Shown in pieces: positions 11,124-21,253 of a stretch of 64,000 bases of DNA. Position numbers and translations under genes: made by a program. Positions within the stretch are counted from its first letter, which is position 1; each line of letters begins with the position of its first letter. The notes below the pieces were generated by a model. It searched no databases, was not told the DNA's origin, and saw only the letters and a program-made list of their open reading frames with translations. The DNA is from Basidiobolus meristosporus CBS 931.73 (taxonomy: Eukaryota > Basidiobolomycota > Basidiobolomycetes > Basidiobolales > Basidiobolaceae). The DNA is taken from the NCBI GenBank assembly GCA_002104905.1, contig MCFE01000160.1:1-64000 (forward strand), read 5' to 3'.

Positions 11124-12635
11124 TTACACATCAGCATGATCATTGTATTCGATCTTGTCTAACAACGTGTTGTGGATGGCACGAAGGGCATCCTCAGATT
11201 TGCTCTCCTCTATGACACACGAGATATTGATCTCGGATGCTCCTTGAGAGATCATCTCGATGTTCACTTGGGCCTCGGCCAAGGTGGTAAACATCAGTCC
11301 GGAGATACCCACCATGTTGCGCATTTGCTTCCCTACCAAGCTCAAGATAGCCATGTTCTTGATGACGTCGACCCGGCCAAGTTTGCCGAGTTCATTGAGT
11401 GCACCTTCAAGACTACGCTCGAGAACGTTCGCCCCAAGAGCCATGGATACATGAACCTCACTGGTGGAGATGAGGTCGACGATGATGCCGTATCTGTCCA
11501 AGACGGAGAAGATATTTGCGAAGAACCCATGTGACACCGATTTTCTGTTGGAATGAACGTTGAGAACAATGACATTATCCTTGATAGTGACTGCAGTGGG
11601 GTGTCTTCTGGACAGGTCGATATGATACCCGTTTTCCTGCAAAAAGCGAGAGGTGGGTGGTGGGCTGCCTCTGTTGCTAGTGGCACCATCGGGGAAGATG
11701 ATGGTCCCACTTCCCGAGGGGTTTTGAACATTTTTGATGCGAATGGGGATTTGCGCACGAATGACCTGTTCCATAGTGAACGGGTGAATGACCTCTGAAC
11801 CATAGTATGTCAATTCAGCCGCTTCCTCTGGAGTGATGATATTCAGCAGACGAGCGGTTGGGACTTTGCGAGGATCCGCAGTGAAGATACCGTCGACCTC
11901 TTTCCACACCTGCAGTTCATCAGCTCGAAGCCCAACTGCACACAGGGCAGCGGTAAGGTCGGTGTAGCCTCTACCGATGCTGTGCAAAATTCCGCCGGGG
12001 ACGGAGCCGAAGTAGCCAGTGACGATGGGTACTCTGTTACCGCACTGCTTAACTTCGGTAGCGAATCTATCGGCGAGATAGTCGTAGAAGGATTGGTCGA
12101 GTTTACCGGCCTCGAAGTGTTGATCAATCACCCTCTCCAACGAGACGTATTGAGCGTCGACGCTTCTATCTCTCAAGGCAGCAGCAACAAAAATGCAAGC
12201 CAGTTTCTCCCCGCAGCCAATGATTATATCCTTGGACCGTGGTGAGACCTCGTCGATCACCTCGGCAGCTTCCAAGAAAACCTTGAGTCGCGAGCATTCC
12301 TCGGACAACTCCTGAATCACCTCGTCACGGATGTGCTCGTTCTGAATGACCGAGTTGACGGCCTCGATATGGTCCTCCAGAATGTCGGCCACAATCTCGA
12401 GGTGTCCCTTGGACCCGGAAACCAGGACCTCCTCGGCCGCGCGAATGAGTCTGCTAGTGGTGCCCTTGGACTTGGTGTCCCCGCTTCGGGCAGAGCAAAC
12501 AACCACAACGCGATGAGTCTCCACGGCCCCCTTCACGATAACATTAGTGATTTGGTCCAAAAACTTGCCCACACTAGTTCCGCCGAACTTCAAAATCAAC
12601 CAGGGCTTACTCTCAGGGTTGGTGTAAAGGGTCAT
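11124..12635 (-). CDS. HOM3: Aspartate kinase (aspartokinase, Hom3-type)
   Basis: An intronless gene of 503 aa. It phosphorylates aspartate to aspartyl-4-phosphate, the first step to homoserine, threonine, methionine and isoleucine in fungi. The amino-acid-kinase domain opens with KFGGTSVG (residues 16-23). It continues with the dense fungal block GRGYTDLTAALCAVGLRADE (near residue 219), VWKEVDGIFTADPR and YYGSEVIHPFTMEQ. Two ACT domains follow (about residues 370-503), ending QASEINISCVIEE-like and HNTLLD; in fungi these confer threonine feedback. The frame stays open 42 codons upstream of 12635, but only from a TTG, so the ATG giving MTLYTNPESK was chosen, matching the short N-terminus before KFGGTSVG in the family. 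Length is close to yeast Hom3 (527 aa). A perfect TGACTCA lies 198 bp upstream. Confidence 0.95.
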   Translation of the reverse strand: MTLYTNPESKPWLILKFGGTSVGKFLDQITNVIVKGAVETHRVVVVCSARSGDTKSKGTTSRLIRAAEEVLVSGSKGHLEIVADILEDHIEAVNSVIQNEHIRDEVIQELSEECSRLKVFLEAAEVIDEVSPRSKDIIIGCGEKLACIFVAAALRDRSVDAQYVSLERVIDQHFEAGKLDQSFYDYLADRFATEVKQCGNRVPIVTGYFGSVPGGILHSIGRGYTDLTAALCAVGLRADELQVWKEVDGIFTADPRKVPTARLLNIITPEEAAELTYYGSEVIHPFTMEQVIRAQIPIRIKNVQNPSGSGTIIFPDGATSNRGSPPPTSRFLQENGYHIDLSRRHPTAVTIKDNVIVLNVHSNRKSVSHGFFANIFSVLDRYGIIVDLISTSEVHVSMALGANVLERSLEGALNELGKLGRVDVIKNMAILSLVGKQMRNMVGISGLMFTTLAEAQVNIEMISQGASEINISCVIEESKSEDALRAIHNTLLDKIEYNDHADV

Positions 12636-14752
12636 GGTCCCAAAACTCAGGAAGAAAGATCGAAATGATTCAATGGAAATGGATCCCAGAACAATAGGGA
12701 AAAAAGTGATCTCCCGCCCTGCGGCCACAAGAGTTTTATAGGCGCTCGTTCGGCTGGCCAAGATGAGCCTTGGAGAGCGGATCAGATTCGTGATAATCTG
12801 CGCGTGGAGATCTTATGAGCATAGCAGCATATTGACTCATCTTGGCTCTTATCTCTGTTTAGCAATATTACCAAATCGACAAATCAACCCTCGCGAAGGT
12901 CGGAATTTCGGCCCTTCTATTTTAAGGGCCTCGCCTCCTATTGGAGGAGTTTATATTTTTTCGACACGGTCACCGAGTCCAAGTGGATTTCATTGATTGT
13001 GATGATAGGGCGGTTGCATGAGCCCAAGCCTTGGGTGTTCACGAAATCCAACCTACGGCCAGTGGATTGCAAGCATCCGATTGCACGAAGCCGGCGTGTT
13101 CTGCTGTGTTCGAGAGTTAGCCATGGCTGTGTGGCCTCATTTGGCCAAGTGTGAATATGCTTTTAGGCTCCGTGGCCCTGGGCTTCTAGATTCGTTCAAA
13201 CATCCCTCCCACCTTCTGCTTCGGTAGATAAGCTCGAGGGCTGTGTGACCACGGCTTTTTGATCACATGCCTCTCGATCAGCATACTGCCTTGGTGGTCC
13301 CACTTCGGAATGGGCTTCTACGTTGATTGCGAGAACATCATCGCCTAGTGGATGTACCACATCCTTGTTGTGGTCAGGACGAGCACCCAACCAATAGGCA
13401 TTCTCGATGAGGAAATGGCGTTTGGGTTTCCTTGGGTGTCACATGATCCCGCCCCAAAGCTATGGGATGAATAGGTACAGGAGTGATTAGAGATTGGATC
13501 CGTATCATCAGCCTATGACAGAGCCGCTGTCGCTGCTGAGCAGTTGGGCCCTGTTTGGTCACGAACGCATTTTTGCTCCAACACTGATAAGCAGTCCTGG
13601 CAAATGGCTTGGGCACAGCATCATCAGTACGGCTATTGTTCACATGGTGGTTGGCTCATATTTCATGGTGTATTCCAGTTCGGAAAACCGATGTATGTTT
13701 GGCCAGGCACATCCACCATTTGTCAGGTTGAACATGTGGAGATTCCACATCCATACGCTGGTCGGGGGCGGCTGCATACTAAGTCGAGGCAAAGGTAAGG
13801 GAGTGGATGAAGACAGACGCCTCGGGTTGGGTTTCCGTCATTGTTGAGGTTCAGGACTAAGGCTATGGCGGCTTCGGAGACTGTTGAGATCGTCTGCTCG
13901 AGATTTCTAGTCCAATGAGCGAGCCGATCAACCATGCTGATCTTCAACGTGCTGTTGATCTGATAGCCATGACAATGGATCGACCAAGAATAAAAGCCAC
14001 CATTGTGATGCAGTGGAGAGTGATTGGGCGTGATATTGGCCAGTACGGCAAGTGCTGTAAACGCAGGTGGGCAGCTGGACTGCGGTGTTCTAAATGCGCC
14101 GTTGATCTATTTCCAATGCCACCATATGCCCCTTACTCGACTGAAACCAGCCATTTTGGAGTTCGCCTGTCAGGTAGGAGTACGATGCTATCCAGGAGAT
14201 CTCTGGGCGATAAACCCAGACATATTCCAACGGGACCTGGATGGTGTACTTGGGTATATGTATCTTAGATCCTGATTGGATTGCGAGCAAGGGATGCCGT
14301 TCTCCTGGTTGAATCAATCAAACACCTGGCTTGATTCGCTAAGGCGCGTGCTCATGCTAATGAACACCAGTACCTGAGCGCATTCTAACGTGGCCACTCC
14401 AGTCGGCGTATATATCACACATGAGACTGGGTTAATGGAATGAGACCACAGTACGGTACACTCAACGACACATTGGTTCCAAATGCCCCAGGAGCCATGT
14501 TGAGCCCAACCAGCCCTCCTTAGATGGTTAGATCACAGCCATAATTGCATTTATATGTATGGTGGCAATCGTTAGATCACTTTGAGCCAGGAGTGAATTA
14601 TGGATAATGGTGCGTCTTCACCACTGAAACGAGGGCTTATATAACAACTGCTGCAATTCCATCTTCTTTATTACCTGGATTGCGGGCCTCAGACCAAATA
14701 TTAGTAGGTTTCTAGTACACTTTCCTTCCGAACCCGCTTAGCCTACACCATC
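12636..14752. other. 2.1-kb intergenic region between aspartate kinase and the MFSD5-type gene
   Basis: It separates two divergent starts. Frames up to 117 codons exist on both strands (for example 13494-13847), but they have no family motif, no consistent splice structure and ordinary composition, so I treat them as chance. Apart from the TGACTCA near its left end I see no identifiable element. Confidence 0.5.
12833..12839. promoter_or_regulatory. TGACTCA, candidate Gcn4/Cpc1 (AP-1-type bZIP) site upstream of aspartate kinase
   Basis: The near-palindromic heptamer TGACTCA sits 198 bp upstream of the aspartate kinase ATG. In fungi this sequence binds the general amino-acid control regulator Gcn4/Cpc1, and HOM3 is a known target in yeast. 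The heptamer is expected about once per 8 kb by chance on either strand, so position and gene context, not the sequence alone, make the case. Confidence 0.4.
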
Positions 14753-16561
14753 ATGGTTTTCTCTGAAACATTCTACGCACTCACCGTACCCGCGGTAACC
14801 TTCGTATATCTGAACTCCAGGAAGCCTGCCATCAGCGAGGGGGAGGGGGAAAAAGCAAGCGCTTCAGCCGAAAAACCCGAGGCTGCAGCAACTCGGGAGT
14901 ACGCCAACTTCCGTAACAAGTATCTGCTTGTGTACTGCACAGTGATGGGTGAGCCAAGCTAAATGTGTTCTATCCGTGAGCCAGGGGGACTCATCTTTCT
15001 TTGTTTGCCTAGCGGGAGACTGGCTGCAAGGACCGTATTTCTACTCCCTGTATAGGAGCCACGGCCTGGAGATGAGCGCAATCTCGGTGTTGCTGGTAAC
15101 GGGCTATTTGTCAAGCGCCGTTTTTGGAGCCCTGGTGGGTTCCATCGCTGATCAGTAGTACGTATCATATATTACTATCTTCCTTCAACAACCCACCTGT
15201 GTGCATCCTAAGACCACGAACCTGACCTGTTTCGAACCAGCGGACGAAAACGCTCCTGCTTGTGGTTTACCGTATTGTACTCTATGGCAAGCATTCTGGC
15301 CACCATTCCCAGCTTCCCGCTGCTGATGATAGGGAAGATTTTCGGCGGAATAAGCACGTCCCTACTGTACTCCGTCTTTGAATCGTGGATGGTGAGTCAA
15401 CACGTTAAAGAAGGTAACTCGCTTCCTCCCCCTCCTACAAGCTCGGAGCGTAACACCATGTCCCGAATTTTCTGACCAGGCTTTTCCACCACGATGCTGT
15501 CACAAACTTTCTCCTGGGGAACCTTCCTCAACGGATTCATGGCCATCCTGTGCGGCTTGTTCGCCGATTCTCTAGTCAAGCGCGCAGGCAATCCTGCTCC
15601 GTTCTACGCTGCCATCGGTGTGTTCTCCGTCGGGGCGATCTTGATCTACTCGCTATGGACGGAAAACTATGGCAGTGGCGAGGTAAGACGGTGTATCTTG
15701 TAGGGAAGCTTGTCCACATTCTGATGATCCCTCCACGTCCATAGAAAACCGAAAAAACCTCGGATGCGCTCGTCAGCTCGTTCAAGCAAATCGTCCAAGG
15801 TAAGAACGTTGTGATCCAGAGGTCGACTTTCTGCTCACCATCCAGAACCCCAGACCGTAAGATCGCCATGGTAGGGCTGCTCCAGGTGTTGTTCGAAGGC
15901 GCAATGTTCAGCGTGATATCTTTGTGGGGCCCGATCTTAGAAGCAGTCAGTGGTAAGTTCCAGAGAAACCCTACTTCGGCTTGACATCGCTGAACTCAGC
16001 AAAACTAGTCGGCCAGGAGCTCCCGTACGGCATCATCTTCTCCAGCTTCATGATGTCCATGATGATTGGCTCGCTATCATTCCAATACCTATGCGACCGC
16101 CAGTGGTCCACTGTGAACATAGGGAAAGTGTGCTTCCTGGTATCTAGCTTATCCTTGATCGGAACCAAGCTGCTTCAGGTAAGAGCGTTCAGCACTGTCC
16201 AGCAATCGATACGCAGCCGCGAGTGACACTTCTGGCAACCTTCCCCAACCTAGACCCAGAACTGGATCTTCTGGTGCTTCAACGCCTTCGAGTTTGCCTG
16301 CGGGATGTACTTCCCGATGATGGGGACGTTGAGAAGCACCTACGTGCCGGAGAAATCCCGCTCCACTATCATGAACCTATTTGGGATCCCGTTGAACATC
16401 TTCGTCGCCTCGATATTACTGATGGTAAGTGCCCACCCACGCTCTCCAAGTGTTTCATCTAACAGGCGTTCGCCTAGTCCGCGAGCACCTCGGCCACCAG
16501 CCTCCTGACCCTGTGTAGCCTCAATCTACTCCTGGCTTGCGGCTTGCTGTTCGGGATCTAA
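14753..16561 (+). CDS. Major facilitator superfamily transporter, MFSD5 (molybdate-anion transporter) type
   Basis: Nine exons (14753-14948, 15013-15157, 15241-15413, 15480-15682, 15745-15799, 15854-15952, 16000-16178, 16260-16424, 16478-16561) join in frame to 432 aa. The protein is strongly hydrophobic throughout, with about 12 helices. Marker motifs of the MFSD5/Mot2 family are GDWLQGPYFYSLYRSHG after the first helix, IADQYGRKRSC (MFS motif A) after helix three, FESWMVSQH, FSTTMLSQTFSWGTF and WGPILEAVS. Family members in algae and animals import molybdate; fungal homologues are mostly untested, so the substrate is inferred. A short polar Glu/Ala/Lys insertion follows the first helix (about residues 24-45). 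In the sixth intron an upstream AG would cause a stop, so the AG at 15852-15853 is used. It converges on the His-rich gene. Confidence 0.88.
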
Positions 16562-16883
16562 GTTCGGCCATCTCTCGCCCTCCACCTTTCCCCCCTTGCC
16601 TTCTCTGCGCCCCCCCCGAACCGCCTGAATTGTACGTAATAAATTCTTCAGTAGAGCAGCAAAAGTGACGCTTCAGTGTTTATTTAGATATTCAGGAGAG
16701 CAGTGTTGGCCGCACCGCAACAAGGCCCCGGTCTAAGCCAACCCACAAATCGAGCAAAATGAAGGGGAAAATAAACTATCTATAGTTGATGAGCGAGGAA
16801 TGGATACATAATATGACATACAAAGCAACATTGGGGGATCGAACTCTGCGGGTATCTTTACAGGATGGAGATCAGGTTCCGGG
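16562..16883. other. Shared 3' region of two convergent genes
   Basis: A 322-bp spacer between the stop of the MFSD5-type gene and the stop of the His-rich gene. It contains pyrimidine-rich sequence after 16561 and AATAAA at about 16639, a plausible polyadenylation signal for the plus-strand gene. No gene is visible. Confidence 0.4.
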
Positions 16884-17717
16884 CTAATTCTTACTATTTA
16901 CCAGCTTCATCATTTGCATGAATTTTTGTTGTGGCCGCTCCTTTTTGTTCATCTGCTTGATACGGACCTTGCGCTGTACAGTCTCCATGGTGACGGCCGG
17001 GTTGGGGTGACCCGCCTGGGGTTGGCTTGGGGATCGCTGCTTCGAGTCCATCATGACACAGTACTCGATGGGGAACTCGGGGGTTGCCTTTCGTTTCTTG
17101 GACTCCTCGGAGCCCAGGCTGGCGGAGAGCGGCTGTGGGGGTTGAGGGATGTCGATGCTGTAATCAGCCTTGGAGTCAAGCGGGGTGTCGATGAAGTTGT
17201 TTTCGTCGACCGACGTGGGAGGAGTGAGGGGAGCTTGGGTGGGTAGAGGATCGTTGTATGGATCGAGGCTGACGGAGTTGTCGTCGGAGCTAACGTCGTC
17301 GTGATGGTCGCTAGCCGAATGGCTATGGTCACTAGGGGAATGGCTATGATGGTGGCTGTGGTGATTCAAGATCTTGAGCTCGTACTTCTTGGTCTCCTCG
17401 CGAGCCAACTCTATCTTGTAACGATACTGCTCGGTTAGTCTTCTGTCCTCCTCCATCTTCGCCTTGAGTAGCAGATCCATCGTCTCGGGCTTGTCCGCAA
17501 ACCGGTCGATGATCTCACGAAGGGAAATGGAGGCATCGCTGCGGTCCTGGCTGCTGCCGGGGTTGCTGTAGTTGGAGCCGACATTGATGTTTGGGAAGTT
17601 GAAGATGGGTGCGGATAAAGGAGGTGTGGTGTCAGTGGTTAGGGCAGGCAGTTCTGTGAAAGGAAGAGTGGCAAGTAGGCTTCCGTTGAGGCCCCATTGG
17701 AAATTCGGTGGGCACAT
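16884..17717 (-). CDS. Hypothetical His-rich coiled-coil protein, 277 aa
   Basis: A single frame from an ATG at 17717. I do not recognise a named family. Residues 1-65 are low-complexity (Pro, Thr, Ser, Asn). A charged amphipathic helix runs from about residue 67 (REIIDRFADKPETMDLLL) through KAKMEEDRRLTEQYRYKIEL to about 117, and looks like a coiled coil or dimerisation element. It is followed by a His/Ser run (NHHSHHHSHSPSDHSHS, about 118-135) that could bind metal. An acidic Ser/Asp stretch comes next, and a basic C-terminus (KVRIKQMNKKERPQQKFMQM). No DNA-binding domain or signal peptide is seen; a nuclear or cytosolic regulatory protein is a guess. Codon usage resembles the neighbouring genes, and the length and long helix argue that it is expressed. 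A short 3' spacer separates it from the convergent transporter gene. Confidence 0.6.
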   Translation of the reverse strand: MCPPNFQWGLNGSLLATLPFTELPALTTDTTPPLSAPIFNFPNINVGSNYSNPGSSQDRSDASISLREIIDRFADKPETMDLLLKAKMEEDRRLTEQYRYKIELAREETKKYELKILNHHSHHHSHSPSDHSHSASDHHDDVSSDDNSVSLDPYNDPLPTQAPLTPPTSVDENNFIDTPLDSKADYSIDIPQPPQPLSASLGSEESKKRKATPEFPIEYCVMMDSKQRSPSQPQAGHPNPAVTMETVQRKVRIKQMNKKERPQQKFMQMMKLVNSKN

Positions 17718-18664
17718 GATGCGTTCGTTTGAAGCTAGCTACGTGAGCAGATTAGGAGAGGATTGGGTGGTGGGGCGGTGGTGGATGCTAGAGGTAGAAG
17801 GATATACGATAATGCTATGAGGAGGATGCCAATGGGTGCATCCCCTAGAAGTCCGAGAATAGAGAAGTGATCGACCTGTTCCACAGGCACCCTTCTCGAG
17901 GCTTTATACCAGGAGAGCATCTGCACACCTTCCTACTCGGGTGTATTGGTTGAAAGATATATCCTTGGAATGGCACCTCACTGGCTGTTTTAGGAAAATC
18001 TCTCCGTAATCTTTACCGTGGCGATGGTCGCCAATTCCAACGAATTCCCTAGAAGCTAAACATGGACACGCTTCCAAAAGCCCAAGCAAGATTAACCAAA
18101 AGAGAACATCCCCAGTGGATGTCTGATTCGGTATCGACCACCTCGACGCACATTGGCGGGCTAGAATAGCTGGCATTCCGGCGGCCACCCATCCAGACTT
18201 CACCCAGGTATGAAACTGAACTCTCCCTCCCCAAGATGGAATTTCTATAAACATCTTCTATTCCTCCTTACTCGCTCGCCTATTTTCGTCAACATTTTTA
18301 CTAATCTTGACCAACGGATCTTCAGCGTAGAATTTATTTCCTCAATGGCTCGTTCGGTTCAGTTCCATCAGAAAAGGCATCATCTTATCGTTTAGTCAGT
18401 GACCTTGCTATACATGGATTGGTCCAGGCCAGATATACCCTAGCAATCACCCAGGAATTCTACATCATCCCACCAACTATCTGCATGGATCATCCATTCC
18501 GGAATCACCCATTCGGTCTCTCTCTCCTCCAATCGAGCCCACCTCGAGCAGAAAGAAAACCAAAAGTAAACAAACCTATCCCGGATTCCAAGCATCCATA
18601 GGATGATGGTGTCTGTGGGACCCTTTCAAGCAATCAAGCCATTCTAGTTTCCACGACCACCTCG
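17718..18664. other. Intergenic region with promoters of two divergent genes
   Basis: A 0.95-kb region between the divergent starts of the His-rich gene and the FYR-domain gene. Pyrimidine-rich stretches (18495-18545 and 18255-18290) resemble fungal promoter CT tracts. No coding motif was found. Confidence 0.45.
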
Positions 18665-20104
18665 ATGTTAGGGGCCCAGCAATCTCCCGACGACTTCGCT
18701 TCCGATAATCTCGATCCTCTGGAGACGTGAGTATCCCTTTGTATCTCTTACCTCACGAGCCAGTGGACACTCTCCTACGACGAGACTACGCTCCGTCCCC
18801 CCTTTGAAGTTTATGTTCCTGGTTTGGTTTGAGAAGCTAACCCTTACGTCGGCGTTCTAGCGTGGAGAATCTACCGGACTATGAGGAGCAGCGACAAGCG
18901 AACATTCTCAAGAACCAAGCACTGCTGATGCAGCTGGGTTTGGTGCCTAGTCTGGTTGGCATTCCGGAGGTAAAACCAAGTTCCGCTCTTGCCCTCGTCC
19001 CCACACCCAGCCCCGCCCTCTAGCCGTGTGAATTACTAACCCTGCGGGTAACGCTCCCGGTTTGGCAGGAATGTGTACGGGTGGAGACAAATCCGGTGAA
19101 GAAGAGGCGCTCAGTAACCAGAAAGCCTCGAGATCAGTTGAAGGGGAGGCCTGAAGCCACCTCACGGGTCTCCCGACGTCTACGCGGAGAAGAACCGGTG
19201 GCCGTACCTCTGGTAAGCACTGTCCGTAAAGACTGTTCGGTGCGAAGACATTCTAACCCCTCGGAATTCAACACCAAAGTTGGATGAGATCGATACGACC
19301 GAGCCAGAGCCTCAGCAATCCCCCAAGACGAAGAACCTCAAGTCCGTGGCCGCATACGACCTTCCGGACGAGATCCACCTGCCCCTCACACTCAAGAGCA
19401 TCAAGACCACGATCTGGGAGATTGGCAGCATCCACCACGGCCCCGGCAAAGAGAAGTACTGGAGTAATTCGGGAGTAACTGGGAAGAGATATCGATGGTT
19501 TCATTGGACTCTACTGACGCGGCCGCCCATATTTCGTCTATTCTAGTGCATGTTTCGCCATCCATATCCAGTAGGTTATCGAGCCACAAAGGAGCACCTG
19601 GGTCGAGTGTTTGATATGAACATCCGATCTGGCGACAAAGGGCCTATCTTCGAGGTAAACTTGCTTGCTTATCGGACCCTCTGGCGCCAAATCTCACCCA
19701 ACTTTTTCTTAGGTCGCGCAAGTGGGCACGTTGCAACGCTGGCAAGGACCTACGCGTAATACTCTCCTTTCCCTTCCCTTCGTCAGAGTATTTTCTTCCG
19801 CTAACCTCGTTCGATCCCCCTCTTTAGCCACCGCCCCGTGGACCGAAGCATGCCTGACCAGTCGTTCCAAAGGGACCCGTGTCAGCGGACCACTGGTAAG
19901 TAACGCCCCTTTCGCGGCTCAAGGTCCATGCATCAGCCTGTTCTCTGTTCTCTGACCCCCCTTCCAAACCAACAGTTCTTCGGCTTCTCAGACCCCTTGA
20001 CGCAGAAGATGATCGAAGGATTACCCAATTACGAACCGTACGATCTGGTATTCCCTGCGAAAGCGGTCAAAAAATCCCGATCTAGATCCAAGGAAGAGCT
20101 GTGA
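18665..20104 (+). CDS. FYRN/FYRC (F/Y-rich) domain protein, putative chromatin-associated
   Basis: Eight exons (18665-18726, 18861-18969, 19069-19212, 19280-19474, 19547-19654, 19713-19755, 19828-19895, 19976-20104) close in frame to 285 aa. The N-terminus has a short charged helix (DYEEQRQANILKNQALLMQL, about residues 26-45). A basic, proline-containing linker follows (KKRRSVTRKPRDQLKGRP). FYRN starts near residue 160 with KYWSNSGCMFRHPYPVGYRA and GDKGPIFEV. FYRC covers about 220-270 and ends FFGFSDPLTQKMIEGLP. FYRN-FYRC pairs occur in Set1/MLL-family methyltransferases and TBRG1-like proteins and form one folded module in nuclear chromatin proteins. No SET, PHD or HMG domain is present, so this is the small FYR-only type. 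The short exon 19713-19755 was placed by frame and acceptor; it is the least certain part. It is convergent with ATG18. Confidence 0.8.
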
Positions 20105-20142
20105 TTCCGGCCCCAGCCTTAGTTTTCAACCTAGCCATAGCT

Positions 20143-20232
20143 CACCATCGCCATCGCCATCGCCATCGCCATCACCGTAACCATAATCATAACCACAGCC
20201 GTAACCGTAACCGTAACCATAACCATCACCGT
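20143..20232. repeat. Compound hexanucleotide repeat (CCATCG)n / (CCGTAA)n
   Basis: Four to five consecutive CCATCG units pass into CCGTAA, CCATAA and CCGTAA variants over about 90 bp, just past the FYR gene stop. CCGTAA differs from the common telomeric unit CCCTAA at one base. Confidence 0.85.
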
Positions 20233-20854
20233 GACCTTGACCACTGTCACGAACGTCAAACCCCAACCCCGACTCTACACCGCTCCTTCCATTCCCAACC
20301 ACACCAAACCCGTTCGATCGTGTTGTCTAACGTACATTGCACTTGAACCTGGAACCCATGCATTAACCGCCCCCTTTTTGTTCCCTCCCCTTTCATCTCC
20401 CGGTTCGCTTCTTTTGATCCGCACCGGTTCCGCTCCGCTCCGACCCGACCCGACCTCTCCTCCCCCACGATTAGTTCGCATTGGGACAGATAGCGGATTA
20501 GAAGCGCAGGACATCCAAATCGATGCCAATCTTATCGTCCGCCCCAACTAGACCGGTGCCCCCTATCCTGTCCCAACCTATCCGAACCTATCCCATCTCG
20601 TCTCGTCTCCATCCCACCTGCCGAATCCAGAGATCCCATTTGGATCGGTGGGATGGGATTTTCTCGCTAGTGTGGTCGCTCACGACCCACCGTCGGTTGG
20701 CGTGATCTTTCCACCCTGGCTCCGTTCCATTACATGAGGAGTGGATTCAGTACTGAATTCAATTGGTTTTTTAATTAATAAAATGTGCGTGTTCTCAACC
20801 TGGGCCGATCCGTCACCGCAAACGCAAATGCAACCGCAACCATAGCCATTACTG

Positions 20855-20890
20855 TAGCTGTAACCGTAACCGTAACCGTAACCGTAACCC
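20855..20890. repeat. (CCGTAA)n hexanucleotide repeat
   Basis: About five tandem GTAACC/CCGTAA units, preceded by degenerate copies from about 20826. It is the same unit as in the tract 600 bp upstream, in the same orientation. Confidence 0.8.
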
Positions 20891-21007
20891 TCCCCCTCAC
20901 GATCGACATCCCCTTCACTTCATCTCGATCTAGTTTACGGCCTCTCGTTCGGTATCACCTTGATTGTGCGGGGTAACAGAAAGGATTGAGGTTGCGGTGG
21001 TGGCAAT

Positions 21008-21068
21008 AGCAGCAGCAGCAGCAGTAGTGGTGGTGGCAGTAGTAGTAGTAGCAGTAGCAGTAGCAGTT
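21008..21068. repeat. (AGC/AGT)n trinucleotide repeat
   Basis: Runs of AGC followed by AGT and GGT triplets, then alternating AGCAGT, over about 60 bp in the 3' spacer of ATG18. No coding frame is implied. Confidence 0.8.
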
Positions 21069-21253
21069 AGATAAATAAATGATTATACGAAATTCCATTC
21101 TCCCTCCTGCAAATTACGAAATCCAAAGGGGAAAAGGGACAGAAACATGATAGCAGGGAGATCGTTATTAGTGTATTATGCACAAGAAAAAGACAGAAGA
21201 AAAAACAATCAGCTTGATGAACTCGGGGAATCCGGGTGGCCAGGGCTTGTCTA

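Larger units (their letters stand above)
20105..21253. other. 3' intergenic region rich in simple repeats
   Basis: The 1.15-kb spacer between the convergent FYR and ATG18 stops. It contains three simple-repeat tracts (listed separately) plus C/T-rich sequence (20380-20620). Open frames through the tracts encode only His/Arg/Asn runs and are repeat artefacts. AATAAA-like sequences near 20777 and 21073 may be polyadenylation signals. Confidence 0.5.

Noticed and set aside
11172-11534. Plus-strand open frames opposite aspartate kinase (also 11553-11798, 11982-12245, 12333-12668)
   Set aside because: They are antisense shadows of a strongly conserved coding region, with no domains of their own.
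12636-12761. N-terminal extension of aspartate kinase by 42 residues
   Set aside because: It would need a TTG start, and the family begins shortly before KFGGTSVG; the ATG at 12635 fits.
13494-13847. 117-codon frame in the region upstream of the MFSD5-type gene
   Set aside because: No motif, overlapping open frames in two other phases and no splice partners.
20101-20346. Frame encoding a His/Arg/Asn repeat protein
   Set aside because: It is a translation of the hexanucleotide repeat, in the 3' region of the FYR gene.
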